From: Cymbomonas tetramitiformis
Taxonomy: Eukaryota > Chlorophyta > Pyramimonadophyceae > Pyramimonadales > Pyramimonadaceae
Assembly (NCBI GenBank): GCA_001247695.2
Contig: LGRX02035479.1
Coordinates: 1-64,000 of the forward strand
DNA length: 64,000 bases
Direction of reading: 5' to 3'
In this document: in pieces, positions 12,101 to 22,176 of the stretch
Position numbering within the stretch: the first letter of the stretch is position 1
Layout: every line of letters starts with the position of its first letter
Notes under the pieces: generated by a model
What the model was told of the DNA's origin: nothing
Database searches by the model: none
Seen by the model: only the letters and a program-made list of their open reading frames with translations
Position numbers and translations under genes: made by a program

Positions 12101-15100
12101 AAAACATGGCAATCCAAAGGTGGTCCTTGCCCGCAGGACGGGGGTTGTGGGAGGCCCGGCATCTGTTGGGAGGGCACCCGGGGACCAGGTGGTCGTTGGG
12201 GGTGATAGTCACGAGGCCTTTGCTGGAGGAAAGCGCTGCATGGCACCCGCCTCACCCCCTCAGCGCCCGGGCCCTGCCGGCTGCCCCCTCCTCGAGTCCC
12301 CGCGCAGCAGGCCAAGCGGCGCGAGTGCGCGCACGTCGATGCCATAAGACCCCCGGATCATTTCCATGTGCCTGTTTGGAGGTGCTACTCTTTGGCGGCC
12401 TGTGTTTCGAACCACGGGACGAGAGTGCGTGGAGCTGGGGGTGGAGCAAGCGAGCGGGGTGCATGGAGCTGGGGTGGAGCAAGCGGCGGGTGCGTGGGCT
12501 GGGGGTGGAGCAAGCGAGCGGGGTGCGTGGAGCTGGGGTGGAGCAAGCGCGGGGTGCGTGGAGCTGGGGTGGAGCAAGCGAGCGGGGTGCGTGGAGCTGG
12601 GGGTGGAGCAGCGGGGGGGTGCGTGGAGCTGGGGGTGGAGCAAGCGAGGGGTGCGTGGAGCTGGGGGTGGAGCAAGCGAGCGGTGTGCGTGGAGCTGGGG
12701 GTGGAGCAAGCGAGCGGTGTGCGTGGAGCTGGGGGTGGAGCAAGCGAGCGGTGTGCGTGGAGCTGGGGGTGCAGCAAGCGAGCGGGGTGCGTGGAGCTGG
12801 GGGTGCAGCAAGCGAGCGGGGTGCATGGCGGCGGATCACCTTTGTCCTCGAGGTAGGACCCAGGGAGAACGGCCGACCGGGGCGGCATGTACCCGGGGCT
12901 AGCCGGGTTCCGGGGAGGAGAGCCGGGACCCACGGGCGACCCTGGGGAGCCACCGCGCCCCGGAGCCGGATAAGCCTGGACCGGAGGTGAGAACGCGCCA
13001 CTCATCTGCAGCTGCTGCGCTTGGTGCACCTGACACCCGCATCACCAGGCAGCCAACTCCCTGCGCGTCACCTGGCAGTGGCTTCGGCCGCACACAGCAT
13101 CTCCCCCGGACACATACGCTCACAGCCCTCCGCGCGCCATCTGGCAGTTGCCTCTGGCACACGCCCAGCAGCTCCCCGCCTCCACGCGCGCGCCATCTGG
13201 CAGTTGCCTCTGGCACACGCCCAGCAGCTCCCCGCCTCCACGCGCGCGCCATCTGGCAGTTGCCTCTGGCACACGCCCAGCAGCTCCCCGCCTCCACACA
13301 CACACCCCTCCGCGCGCACGCCTTTGAGGGTAGGTACCCGTGGTCATATACAGGTAGCCTCGTGCCGCTCTTTCTGCCTGGCGCGCCCCCAGGCCCCTGG
13401 GAGGCCGTCGAGTATAGCTCTTCATGCACTACAAGATCCTGCACTAGCGGTCAATACTCATCAAGGAACAGCGGACAGGTGGTGGAAAGCGGCCTCGGAG
13501 GGGCCGGCAGCTGTTGTAGGAACGAGCTGCCCCAGCGCAGCACGTAGGGCCCTGTAACTGAGGCCCTGTAATGCAAGTGGACCGAGGAGTTGGCTACCCG
13601 CCCGGTGCCGCCGGCCTGAGAGATGGCTAGCGCGGAGACAAGTTCTGGGCGGCGCGTCACTCGACATCTCAACAGAAACCTTGCTGCGCCCGGTGGAGGG
13701 CACTTCGACAAGTGCAGCTGAGCGCGCCTCCAAGAAGCTCACAAGTCCCTGAAAAAATAGCTCTTTACTGGGGGCATTCACAGACCAATGCCCACCTTGT
13801 GCCTACTGTCGTGAATCAGCCTGATGATGCGCTTAAACCGCCAAGTGTACCCCGGTGACTGTCGGCACACCAGTGGCATGAGGGATAACTGAAACACCCG
13901 AGGTGTGGGTGAGCTCGGTGGAGAGAGGGCAGAGGATCCGGAAGGGACCTGGAGAGCGCCGCCGCGCGCCAGGGCATCGATGCACTCGGAGGATTGCAGA
14001 TAGGCAGCAAGCTTGGGGTCGATCGGATGGGCGAAGTCGACGGAGAAGTCGTGCTTTGTAGCGAGGTGGAAGAGGAAGTACACCATCACTAGCAGGCTGT
14101 AGCAAGCCTTGAACTTTGAGGCCTGCCCCAGCCAAAGAAAACCATAAGAGGTTGCGCCGGCTGTCCGTAGCCAGGTCGGAACGGGTTTTTGCTCGCATCC
14201 GGAGTCAGCCGGATGGGAGAAACGGAGCAACATCCCAAAGCTTTCGCAGGTAGGGGTCAAAAGAAGGGGAGCCGCCGGCCCTCTCCGCCTTGCGCATGCA
14301 TCAAAAGGCCGAAAACAGAAGTAGCGAGGGGGTTATCTAACCGACGTTGGCACGGGTTGTTGGCACCAACACCAAGCACCCTGTTTGGTCCCACTAGTGA
14401 GCGCTCACTAGTGCTTGAGGAGCAGAGCATAGCCTCCGCGTCATCCGGGGGTAGCCGGTGTTGGAGGGCAGAGCACAGCCTCCTCGTCATCCGGGGGGCT
14501 GGTAGCCGGTGTTGGAGGAGCAGAGCATAGCCTCCGTCATCCGGGGGGCTGGTAGCCGGTGTAGGAGGAGCAGAGCATAGCCTCGCGTCATCCGGGGTGC
14601 CGGTGTTGGAGGAGCAGGCACAGCCTCCTCGTCATCCGGGGGGTGGCGGTGTTGGAGGAGCAGAGCATAGCCTCCGCGTCATCCGGGGGGGAGTAGCCGG
14701 TGTTGGAGGAGCAGAGCATAGCCTCCGCGTCATCGGGGGGGTAGCCGGTGTTGGAGGAGCAGAGCATAGCCTCCGCGTCATCCGGGGTTAGCCGGTGTTG
14801 GAGGAGCAGAGCATAGCCTCCGCGTCATCCGGAAGAGGGTAGCCGGTGTTGGAGGCAGAGCATAGCCTCCGCGTCATCCGGAAGAGGAGGTAGCCGGTGT
14901 TGGAGGAGCAGAGCACAGCCTCCGCGTCATCCGGGGAGGTAGCCAGCGCTGGAGGATCGCTCACGGAAGCTCCCTCACTCCGCGTGACGGCGATATGGCA
15001 GGAGATTATTGTACAGGGTCGCCCCCGAGGGTCCAATAGCAGAGAGAGGTACGTGAAGATTGGAGGGGGACAACCGCTGCCGTCCAGGCGCAGAGCGCCC

Positions 15101-15861
15101 GGCAGAAATGCAAGTCTGGTCGTGGCACTACGATACCTGGATTCCTTTAGGAGCATAAACTTGCATCGGGAGGCCCAAATCGAGAAAAACGCCTTTGATG
15201 ATGTCCCAGTTCCCAGTACTCGCCTGGCAGAATGTGCCCAAGGACACCCGAAAAGCGATTTCAGCGAGTCGAGGTTAGTGTGAGAACTGCGCGAGTCGAG
15301 GTCAGTTTGAAAACTGCGCGAGTGGGACGACTGACGGCGATATCTATCATTATCTTGGATTGGACATAAACTCACTGTGGATCACGAACGAAGTAACCGA
15401 GCGCGAAGTCCGGAGGGAAGGATACGAGGCCTCAGGTTTTCAGCACGGAAGAATATGCAACTCTCGGGGCTCAGGGCAACCATCCTTGCAAGGATACCGA
15501 GAGGGAAGCGTTAAATTTACCTTGCTCTTGCTTTTTAGGCGCACATCCACCGCCAGAGGCCAAGTCTTTGCAAACAGCTGCTAGACATGTGTGAGTGGGC
15601 TCAGGCAACGGGATGTCACAAGCAAATTACGGGATTTGCATTCATGCATGTCCAAAACAATACGCATGCCAAAATACCTTGAGCAAAACACCACCATCCT
15701 TCAGGTCTTCGAAACGAGTTATGGATAATCCACTGCAAGAAGTGGCCAAGCTTCAGTACCCGGCACGCCACAACTAAGTTCGAGCAGATCAAGAATACGG
15801 TGTAGCACCTCGTTTCTGAAGCCCATTGAAGCAGCTCCTTCTTCCCGACCGTTTTGGTCAT
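1..15861 (-). CDS. Large CH-domain and coiled-coil protein (multi-exon, 3' end beyond the window)
   Basis: A spliced minus-strand gene starts at ATG 15861. Six N-terminal exons join cleanly (15809-15861, 15678-15732, 15521-15577, 15137-15223, 13949-14122, 13680-13748) and encode a calponin-homology domain. A Pro/Gly-rich exon (12840-13029) splices in frame to 11558-11685. Further exons are read from heptad-rich stretches: about 8749-8824, 7742-7840, 7150-7370, 6130-6200, 5430-5530, 3490-3640, 2790-2900, 1606-1690, 1184-1290, 820-930 and 178-240. These carry sequences such as RLKQLEADMERLQKENTFLK and LRRLKTEAEETRLRHARELE. A CH domain plus long coiled coil is the plan of microtubule- or cilium-associated proteins (Hook, EB1, IFT81 and NDC80 types); which family is not resolved. 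Downstream exon limits are approximate and some exons are certainly missed. The introns are GC-rich and full of minisatellites. Confidence 0.75.
2045..2132. repeat. About 43-bp repeat, two copies
   Basis: The phrase GGTATCGTCTTGCAGGGAGG occurs twice with the same GTGCAAGGA lead-in. It lies between predicted exons of the coiled-coil gene. Confidence 0.7.
3303..3397. repeat. About 22-bp minisatellite, about four copies
   Basis: Repeats of CCCCAAATCCACCCTCAGCG with a CA-rich joint. It is intronic in the minus-strand coiled-coil gene and is the source of the NPPSATPKS-type repeat peptides in plus-strand frames. Confidence 0.8.
7022..7130. repeat. About 34-bp GT-rich minisatellite, about three copies
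   Basis: Copies of GGGTGGGGAGCAGCCAAGCG follow one another just downstream (in gene direction) of the coiled-coil exon near 7150-7370, so it sits at the start of an intron. Confidence 0.8.
8153..8583. repeat. Near-perfect palindrome, two arms of about 206 bp, 13-nt loop
   Basis: The left arm (8156-8361) and right arm (8375-8580) are reverse complements, with 13 unpaired bases between them. Only about three mismatches are visible (for example CTCAATG against CTCTTTG). It lies in an intron between the coiled-coil exons at about 7980-8030 and 8749-8824. The mismatches argue against a pure copying error in assembly, but a foldback artefact remains possible. Confidence 0.9.
10957..11207. repeat. 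43-bp minisatellite, about six copies
   Basis: The unit contains CATCGCGCGATCCATTCTGC followed by GGGCGCAGGGGATC and a TACGGCG joint. Copies are nearly identical. It is intronic in the coiled-coil gene; peptide frames through it are artefacts. Confidence 0.9.
11960..12053. repeat. 30-bp minisatellite, three copies
   Basis: Three consecutive copies of a unit starting ATCAGCGGTCGCGGCGCGGT and ending GAGGAAAGGC, essentially identical. Confidence 0.9.
12425..12835. repeat. 33-bp G-rich minisatellite, about 12 copies
   Basis: The unit is GTGCGTGGAGCTGGGGGTGG followed by AGCAAGCGAGCGG, with small deletions in some copies. The period is a multiple of three, so several frames on both strands stay open and look like repeat proteins. 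It starts right after the splice donor at 12839 and is intronic. Confidence 0.9.
13130..13305. repeat. 54-bp minisatellite, three copies
   Basis: Copies of a unit containing CCATCTGGCAGTTGCCTCTG and CACGCCCAGCAGCTCCCCGC follow one another at about 13140, 13190 and 13245. It lies in an intron of the coiled-coil gene upstream (in gene direction) of the exon at 12840-13029. Confidence 0.85.
13949..15861 (-). CDS. N-terminal CH-domain exons 1-5 of the coiled-coil gene
   Basis: The protein opens MTKTVGKKELLQWASE. Exon 1 ends in phase 2 at 15809 and joins exon 2 to give TSGLSITRFEDLKDGGVLLK, then LFAKTWPLAVDVRLKSKSK (exon 3), then an exon with NWDIIKGVFLDLGLP (exon 4), then ACYSLLVMVYFLFHL and DFSVDFAHPIDPKLAAYLQ (exon 5). 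All junctions are GT-AG and in frame, giving 142 residues. The early pattern (KKELLQW, R-x-E-D-L-x-D-G) is that of EB1/NN-CH type calponin-homology domains that bind microtubule ends or kinetochore and ciliary partners. The start is the first ATG of the frame, directly before the conserved KKELLQW segment. An additional short exon between 15520 and 15224 cannot be excluded. Confidence 0.8.
14405..14960. repeat. About 47-bp minisatellite, about 11 copies
   Basis: The unit reads GTAGCCGGTGTTGGAGGAGC then AGAGCATAGCCTCC then a CGTCATCCGGGG joint. Copies differ by short G-run changes. The array fills the intron between CH-domain exons 4 and 5. Confidence 0.9.
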
Positions 15862-17090
15862 GTTCTGAGATCAGTCTCGAGAATGCCGCAGAATGAGGAC
15901 CACCGGCCAATTCGTAAAACCCTTCCTCAGTTGGAGGGTTGGTCTGACTTGCAAATACCGGAACCTAGAATTTTGGAATTGGAATTTTGGACTGACAACA
16001 GCATCAGCCTAAACGTCTCAGAGCGATCTCAACGTCACTTTCTCGTTTCTTCCTATTTCTCGTCTCGATCTCGCGTCGCGTCGCGTCGCGTCGGTTGACG
16101 CTTGACAGCCGGCCTCGGAGGCCGACAACTACTGCACGCTAACACTTCTCCGAGCTGGCCGACCACTTCCGAGTTCTTCAAGTGGCTGAGAGAGACTTAG
16201 CCGTGCCTGCCTGGAGATTACGGCTGTTACCCTTCGGGTGGCTTAAGCCACCCTAACAGCGATTTAGGGTGGCTTAAGCCACCTTAACGTTTTCAATTAT
16301 TACGGGAGCTATCGGTACCGGAAGCTAGATTTTTTTAGCTCAAAATGACGGCGACATTGTCTTCTTTTAGACACTATGTGCACTATTAGGCGAGCCCAAG
16401 TTCCCGGTGAGCAATTTTGGGAAGTATCCAAGAGCGGGGTGCAACATTTAGTAAATTTTGGGCGATTTCCCCGGTTTTTGCATACCCATGCTACTTCAAC
16501 CGAGATTTTGAGGATCAAGATGACCTCGGATCAAACTCACGGGACAAGACACTGCAGAAAGAGTAGCTCGAGATCTTGACATCAAAGGTCTCCAAATTTT
16601 GAAAGCGTCTTAGAGGAAGCCCCCGGTGAGCTAATTAGCTTAAGGTGGCTTAAGCCATCTTAAGGAAAATTGGGAAATACCCACCCTACTTCAACCGAGA
16701 TTTTGATGAAGGTCAAGATGAACTCAGATCAAACTTTTGATAAGACACTGCAGAAAGAGCAGCTCAAGATCTTGACGACACAGGTCTCCAAATTTTGAAA
16801 GCACCGCCGAAGAAGCCCCCATGAGCCCTTTAAGTTAGGGTGGCTTAAGCCACCTTAAGCTGCGGGTAATGGGCAATTAGCTCGTGATTAGCTTTCTAGA
16901 TGTGCAGAGGAGTTCTTTAAATTTGAGCTGTGTTTAGGGTTTTAGCACTAACAATCGTATCTGGCAATCTTCTTTGCTGTAAGCTGGGACCGCCCTGACC
17001 AAGAGTACAGGCCCCCAGTTGTGCTATAGTTTCCTCCTGAAGTTGAGTAGGGAGTTTGTTATCAGTTTCACTACTAGCTCCGGTCACCAC
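15862..17090. other. Upstream flank of the coiled-coil gene; palindromes and a tandem duplication
   Basis: No gene was recognised. The promoter of the minus-strand coiled-coil gene should lie in the first few hundred bases, with no clear TATA box. A (CGTCG)n run lies near 16070-16093. The 16-bp palindrome GGTGGCTTAAGCCACC occurs near 16238, 16267 and 16838, with a variant near 16643. A segment of about 220 bp at 16440-16620 is repeated in diverged form at 16670-16830; both contain ACTTCAACCGAGATTTTGA and AAGACACTGCAGAAAGAG. Confidence 0.6.
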
Positions 17091-17094
17091 CCTA

Positions 17095-17320
17095 GGTGGT
17101 GTGCTGGATGTGACACACCGGCAACTTAATCTGTCACCTGTCACTTCCTATAGTAGGCTGGGTGACCGTCACCAGTAGACGGGAAACACCCGTTAGGTAT
17201 TTATGTTATCTCTAGTTTTATCAATTACACTTTTACCGTTCTGATCCTGTAACCCTCAACTCAGGGTTTATATCAACTAGCTAGATATATTACAGCTAAC
17301 CCATATATCTAACACTTCAC
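17095..17320 (+). mobile_element. Probable decayed LTR related to element E2
   Basis: CCACCCTAGGTGGTG followed by TGCTGGATGTGACACACCGG resembles the PPT-plus-3'-LTR junction of element E2 near 45347 (GGGGTGGTG then TGCTGAAATC), and later text shares a GTCACCGGTAG-like and GGGTTTAT-like order. No coding part or target duplication was found, so this is an inference from short similarities. Confidence 0.3.
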
Positions 17321-17548
17321 AATAAGCGTCTGTGGTGTCGAATATTCCATCTGCATCGAGAGCGAATACCACCCAGCATGCAATTGGATGACCAACGTGG
17401 AAGCAGTAGACGTAAAGGCTTCGGGGGTTTCGGTGGGAGCCTTGCGTGCTTCGGTTTTCATCTTTTCAATCGTTGGTCCATGAAGGGAGAGAACTTGCAT
17501 GGCCTTATCGACGAACCTTAGCAGGATATTTGCTGCGACATGGCTTTG

Positions 17549-18430
17549 TGTCTATTGCCAAATCGGTGGGTTTACCGTGGGTAACACGTTGTTACGGTGG
17601 GTAAACCAACTCAGTAGGCTACGCTTTTGGCGCGTAACGGGGTCGTTACGCGGTTCCGCAAGAAATGTGGCATTGTAGTGACCAACTAGACACCTAAAAC
17701 CAATACTAAAAGTACTCGGGGGTCAATAGAATTGGCGGCAGACGTTGTTAAACATGCCTCCTATTGCGCTCAACTTGAGGAAACGCGAGAAATAATAGGG
17801 TGTGCGTTATGCATTCCCGCTGGTGCGTGTGGGCGGGAATGGGCTGTCCAAGAGTTTGGCGGGCAATGCCCCAACCCCCTTGACTATAGCTTGAAGGCTC
17901 GAGTGACCGCATGTGACCCGCACAAAGCACCTGGCAAGCGATTCGAAGTGACGTTCGAATATGACGAAGACAAGCACGCGAAGTCCCTCGTCTTCATCAC
18001 CGCGTATTTGCACTTGGGTGAATACATGACAATACACATGCTTAAAACACAATGGATTGCTTTGTTGAGGTGAAAACCGTTTGGTCTATGAATGTATTAT
18101 GATGTATAAACTTTTGCAGCTGCTTGAGTTGTACCCATTGGCGTGAACTTATTTCCCCCATGAAATCCTATGACAATAACGGATTTTAGCCAATTTTAGG
18201 GCTTAATGAACCCCGACACTCCCATGGTAACGTAGCATGCCTACGATATGCACATGCCTCCCCAAGTGATGTACATCAAAACTTAACATTGTCAACTATC
18301 ATATATGAAGTGCCAACCCTAAGATCGCGTACTAGCGCCTCCCTCCGTACGGCACGGATCTACCAATAGTTGTGACACTTGTAAACCCACCGTAAGCAAA
18401 TTTCCCAACCCACCATAATATTTGGCAACT
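17549..18430. mobile_element. Probable short DNA transposon with inverted ends
   Basis: The left end reads ATTGCCAAATCGGTGGGTTT. The right end, reverse-complemented, reads AGTTGCCAAATATTATGGTGGGTT. A similar end (ATTGCCAAATGGGTACGGTG) occurs in reverse at about 25325. The element contains the 17732-18073 ORF. The exact limits and target duplication are not clear. Confidence 0.4.
17732..18073 (+). CDS. Unrecognised ORF, copy 1 of a duplicated segment
   Basis: This 113-residue frame includes LKARVTACDPHKAPGKRFEV and AYLHLGEYM. No family was recognised. The nearly identical segment recurs at about 25830-26105, where amino-acid changes are few (H to R, T to A, K to E), so the frame may once have been under selection. 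There is no visible catalytic motif. It probably belongs to the surrounding mobile element rather than being a host gene. Confidence 0.35.
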   Translation: MAADVVKHASYCAQLEETREIIGCALCIPAGACGREWAVQEFGGQCPNPLDYSLKARVTACDPHKAPGKRFEVTFEYDEDKHAKSLVFITAYLHLGEYMTIHMLKTQWIALLR

Positions 18431-19346
18431 TCATGCGCCTCTTACATATCGAAAACACTTTAGAATGGTGCAAAGTATGTTTTCCATGTTCGAAGGGACT
18501 CTTAATGAGTGCCATGAAACATAGATTTGAGACCATATACGCCGTTACATAGAAGCTTTGGGTTGTTTAACCCCTACTAAGCTGCGGGGTGATGAGATAG
18601 CTCATCAAACACTCAAACTTGATTTTCTCACCGGGAAATGAGTCAAATTCACTTTTGAAGACAGTTCTGAAAAGCTCTCAATCAGCCGCGTGCAACCAGC
18701 CACTCTAGCGCAGCTAAATCGCTTCAATGCTCAAATTATTCACCGAGACGTACTCGATTTCAGCAAGAAAATAACGTGTCACGCTTAGGGCAGTCATAAA
18801 ATACATCACCCTAACGGTAACAAGTAGCCCTAACAACATGTATAGTACTTGGTGAGATTGTTACTTGAGGTCTAGGGTCAGAATTAGGGCTTCAACTGTC
18901 AGAACAACACGCGAGACCATTAAAAGTTTCGTCGAATATTACGTCGTTAACCCCTAAACCGATTTTTGGGTAGAAGTCTACCCAAGCCGAAAACTTCACT
19001 GAATCTTTAATTTCAAAGTCATTTTTTATCCAAATTCAAATTTGAGGACAGTTTTGGAAACGTCTATATCAGGCGCATCCAACCATTGGGATCATCTAAA
19101 CTATATTCATATGATTTGAGGGTAACCTTGAAGATATGTTTTATCTTCGCTTGCAAAGCCGATGTATCACCGTATCATTCCCTTAGCCCTAGTTAGGGTA
19201 CATGTTATGTGCAAGTACTATTAATAGGTACTTGCATGTTAGGTTAGGGACAAGATTAGGGTTTTGTAACGCGTATTACTTATGATTATGCCCGAACGTG
19301 GGTAAAATGCCATTCAACATTCAACAAGTTCGTCAGTACATCGTAG
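18431..19346. other. AT-rich non-coding stretch
   Basis: No gene, RNA gene or transposon end could be supported. It is ordinary AT-rich sequence up to the ATTCA target duplication of element E1. Confidence 0.5.
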
Positions 19347-19351
19347 ATTCA

Positions 19352-19590
19352 TGACGAGAAGCAAGAAATATATATATGGATATATATATGTCGGGTGCGT
19401 GGAAGCAGAACAGTCTCGCAGGGGCGGGTGTTCTCGGATACTAAGATGATATAAAATACTTAGTTGAGTGTTTTATAGCACACTGGCAACTGTGACAACG
19501 GACACTGGTGACATCTCGGGCTGAGGGGTGACGGGACAGGAGACCCATGCCCCCCTACGGGGGAGAGGGGGCAAGGTGGGCTCCCGTGCA
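19352..19590 (-). repeat. E1 3' LTR
   Basis: Matches 24708-24942 closely over the first 190 bp; the last 50 bp differ more. In plus orientation it opens TGACGAGAAGCAAG, then an AT hairpin (ATATATATAT-GG-ATATATATAT), and contains GCTGAGGGGTGAC, a motif shared with the LTRs of E3 and E4. Confidence 0.85.
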
Positions 19591-19652
19591 CCATCTCACC
19601 CCGTGGGGTTGAGGTGTCACCAGGCAAAGAGGCAGGAGCACCGCAGGGTCTA

Positions 19653-20727
19653 GTGGCTACTACCCGAAGGTCCGGTCCTCCCACAAGGACCGAAGTGAAT
19701 TTGGGATATATGCCGCGTTTTTTCGATATAGTTGGTATATGAGTGCTTTGGGGTCATATTTAGGTGTCCAATAATTATCTAAAAACTTGTGTTGGGTGTA
19801 ATACTCGGTTTAGCGATGTGGTTTACGTTATTGAAAAGTGGGGGTGAAACCGCTCGAAATTAAATAAAAAGGCCGGTCCTCCCACAAGGACCGGAAGTTC
19901 CCAACCCACCTACACTCACTAAGTGGCCTTCCTAGTGCCCACTGCACTTAAAAAATACTTCAACATGACCTATTCGTGCCCTCTACAATGTACAACATCT
20001 TCGGAATCCACAATACTGCGGTATATATCCCTCACAATGTCATGCACCCACGGAAAAACTAGATCTCATCAAAATCGGCCATCCAAAAATCTACTCTCGC
20101 CGAATTCCAAAGCAATGTTCCGAGTAGACTACTGCACATATTGAGAAGCTTAAGTATTCTAAAAATCGATAAACATGTTTACATGAAGTATGCGACGTGG
20201 CACATCATACATCTATCATATCCGAACACTTTTTGGCATTCATAGTATCCGTAGTAACAAAAAAACGTTTGAAAACCTTGGATCAAAAATGTTTTTTACA
20301 GGTGTAAGGTCGATTTGAGTGCGTATATACACCCAATACGAGGTCGCCAACATGTATAATCTTGCAAGTATGATTGGGTATGATGTTAGGATAAACTTTT
20401 GTACTTGGGCAGCTTGTTTGACCTGGAATTCTATTAGATAAAAATATTTGAATGGCATGGCATGTTTTTGAACGTCCTCCAAAAGTTGCAACTCAAAAAT
20501 GATAGGGCACATGCTACAAATGCATTGGATATAGTCATTTTATGACGATATACGGTTGATGGCGCATATGGGCACTCGGTTTAGGTCCTAAGTATACTAA
20601 AAACCGAAGGGTAGGCACTAATAAGACCGTCAAGAGGACGGCTAAAAAAATTCCCGCAACACCGGTCCTTGTGGGAGGACCCAACGCCGTTTCGGTCCTC
20701 CCACAAGGACTGTCGGGCAGTAGCCAC
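19653..20727. mobile_element. Possible TA-flanked transposon nested in the E1 3' region
   Basis: Inverted ends GTGGCTACTACCCGA (19653) and its diverged complement ending GTAGCCAC (20727) are each bordered by TA. Inside, the 18-bp hairpin GGTCCTCCCACAAGGACC occurs in several copies near both ends. There is no transposase. The TA duplication is too short to be decisive, so this is a tentative Tc1/mariner-like or MITE call. Confidence 0.4.
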
Positions 20728-22176
20728 TAGGAGCCAAACCGGCTCGAGCAATCCGGCATGCGCCATCCCAAGATGTCTGAAAGTCCACTGCTAAGTCAAT
20801 CTAAAGAACTCAGGTCCCTCGAGGATCATCACAAACCGTGCAGGCATGGAGAAGGGTCAATGCTGAGTTGTGCTGCGGTGGTTAGTCTTGTTTTGCCGCC
20901 GACCGGGATGTTAATGCTCCCTGGAAAGGCGGGATCCACGGAACAGAGCGGAGAGCCGGCCAATCGGCGTCACCGTCGTCCACGGAGGTGTCGGGCATGG
21001 GCTCCGGCCCGTCACGATCGAGCAAAGGGCGGAATGGGAACGCGGCCGGCTCATCGTCGCCATCGTCGTCCACGGCCGCATGCTGCAGTGAAGGCGAGCC
21101 ACGGCCCGCCGGGGGACCGGGGTCCGTGGTAGGCGGCACACCACCGGCGGGCCGAGCCCAGGCAGCGACCGTAGGGCGCTTCGGAGCCGTCGGCGCATCA
21201 GGTGGCGCCCTGGAAGGCGCAAATGACGCGGCGCACGAGTAAGGGCACACCCCCTCTGTGGTGAGGTGGCCATCGGTGGTGCCCCAAAGGCGGAAGCACG
21301 TGACGCAAGGGTAGCCGACCCCCTCCCACATCAAGTAGGGGACGCGGGGGTTCTGGGCCGGCTTCCAATCTCCAACGGGCTTGACGATGTTGCCGCGTGT
21401 GCGCACGGAGTTGAACGTGGCACCACCGGCTCCGTCTGCCCGCGCCTTGCCACCACCAGCGCCCGAAGATGGAGAAGCGGCAAGGCGGGAGAGGTGCCCC
21501 TCGCTCTGCCATACCGTGGCAATGCGGAGGGCGAGGGTGGAGAATGTGAACCTGTGGCCAGCGGCGAGCTCACGTAGCACCACCAGATAAAGTGGGGACA
21601 CGTGCGGGGAGCTCGCCGCCGACCGGCTGAGGACGTGCTGGAGGTCCTGTACACGTCCAGCGTCGTCGTAGCCGGGATGAAGTCGTTGATGCTTGTCGCC
21701 CAGGACGCGGAGAACCGTAAGCTGCGGGGCGGGGTCGGCGGTCTCGTCAATCTTGGTGTCCCGCATCTTCGTCCAGAAGCGGAAAGTGTCGGGGTCCGTG
21801 GTGGCCTCGACGTGGTAGCGAAGGCGCTGCAAAGCGCAACGCCCATCGCGCGGGTGAACTCGAGCGGACTCCTGGTAGAGAGCTAGAGCCGTGCCGTGGA
21901 GGACGCCCTTGAGGATGATGAAGATGAGCTCGTTCAGGGACCAGTGGTACTCGAGGTACTCGTGCTCGAGGTCGAAGAGCTTGTCGTACTCGTAGTGGGA
22001 GATGGGGGACAGCACGTGGCGAAGATTACCAAGAAGGACGGCGAAGTCGGTCTCGGAGTCAGGGCCGTCAAACGTGTAGCCCTTCTGTGGTTTGAAGCCA
22101 TGGGAGCGGAGGACCTTCACGAGCTCCTCACCGTAGGTGAAGGCGTACGTAGTCCAAGCGCTCGCTGTACTCGTAC

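Noticed and set aside
12252..13029. Long Pro/His/Ser-rich and Gly/Trp-rich frames on both strands
   Set aside because: They come from a 33-bp minisatellite whose period is a multiple of three; the array is in an intron.
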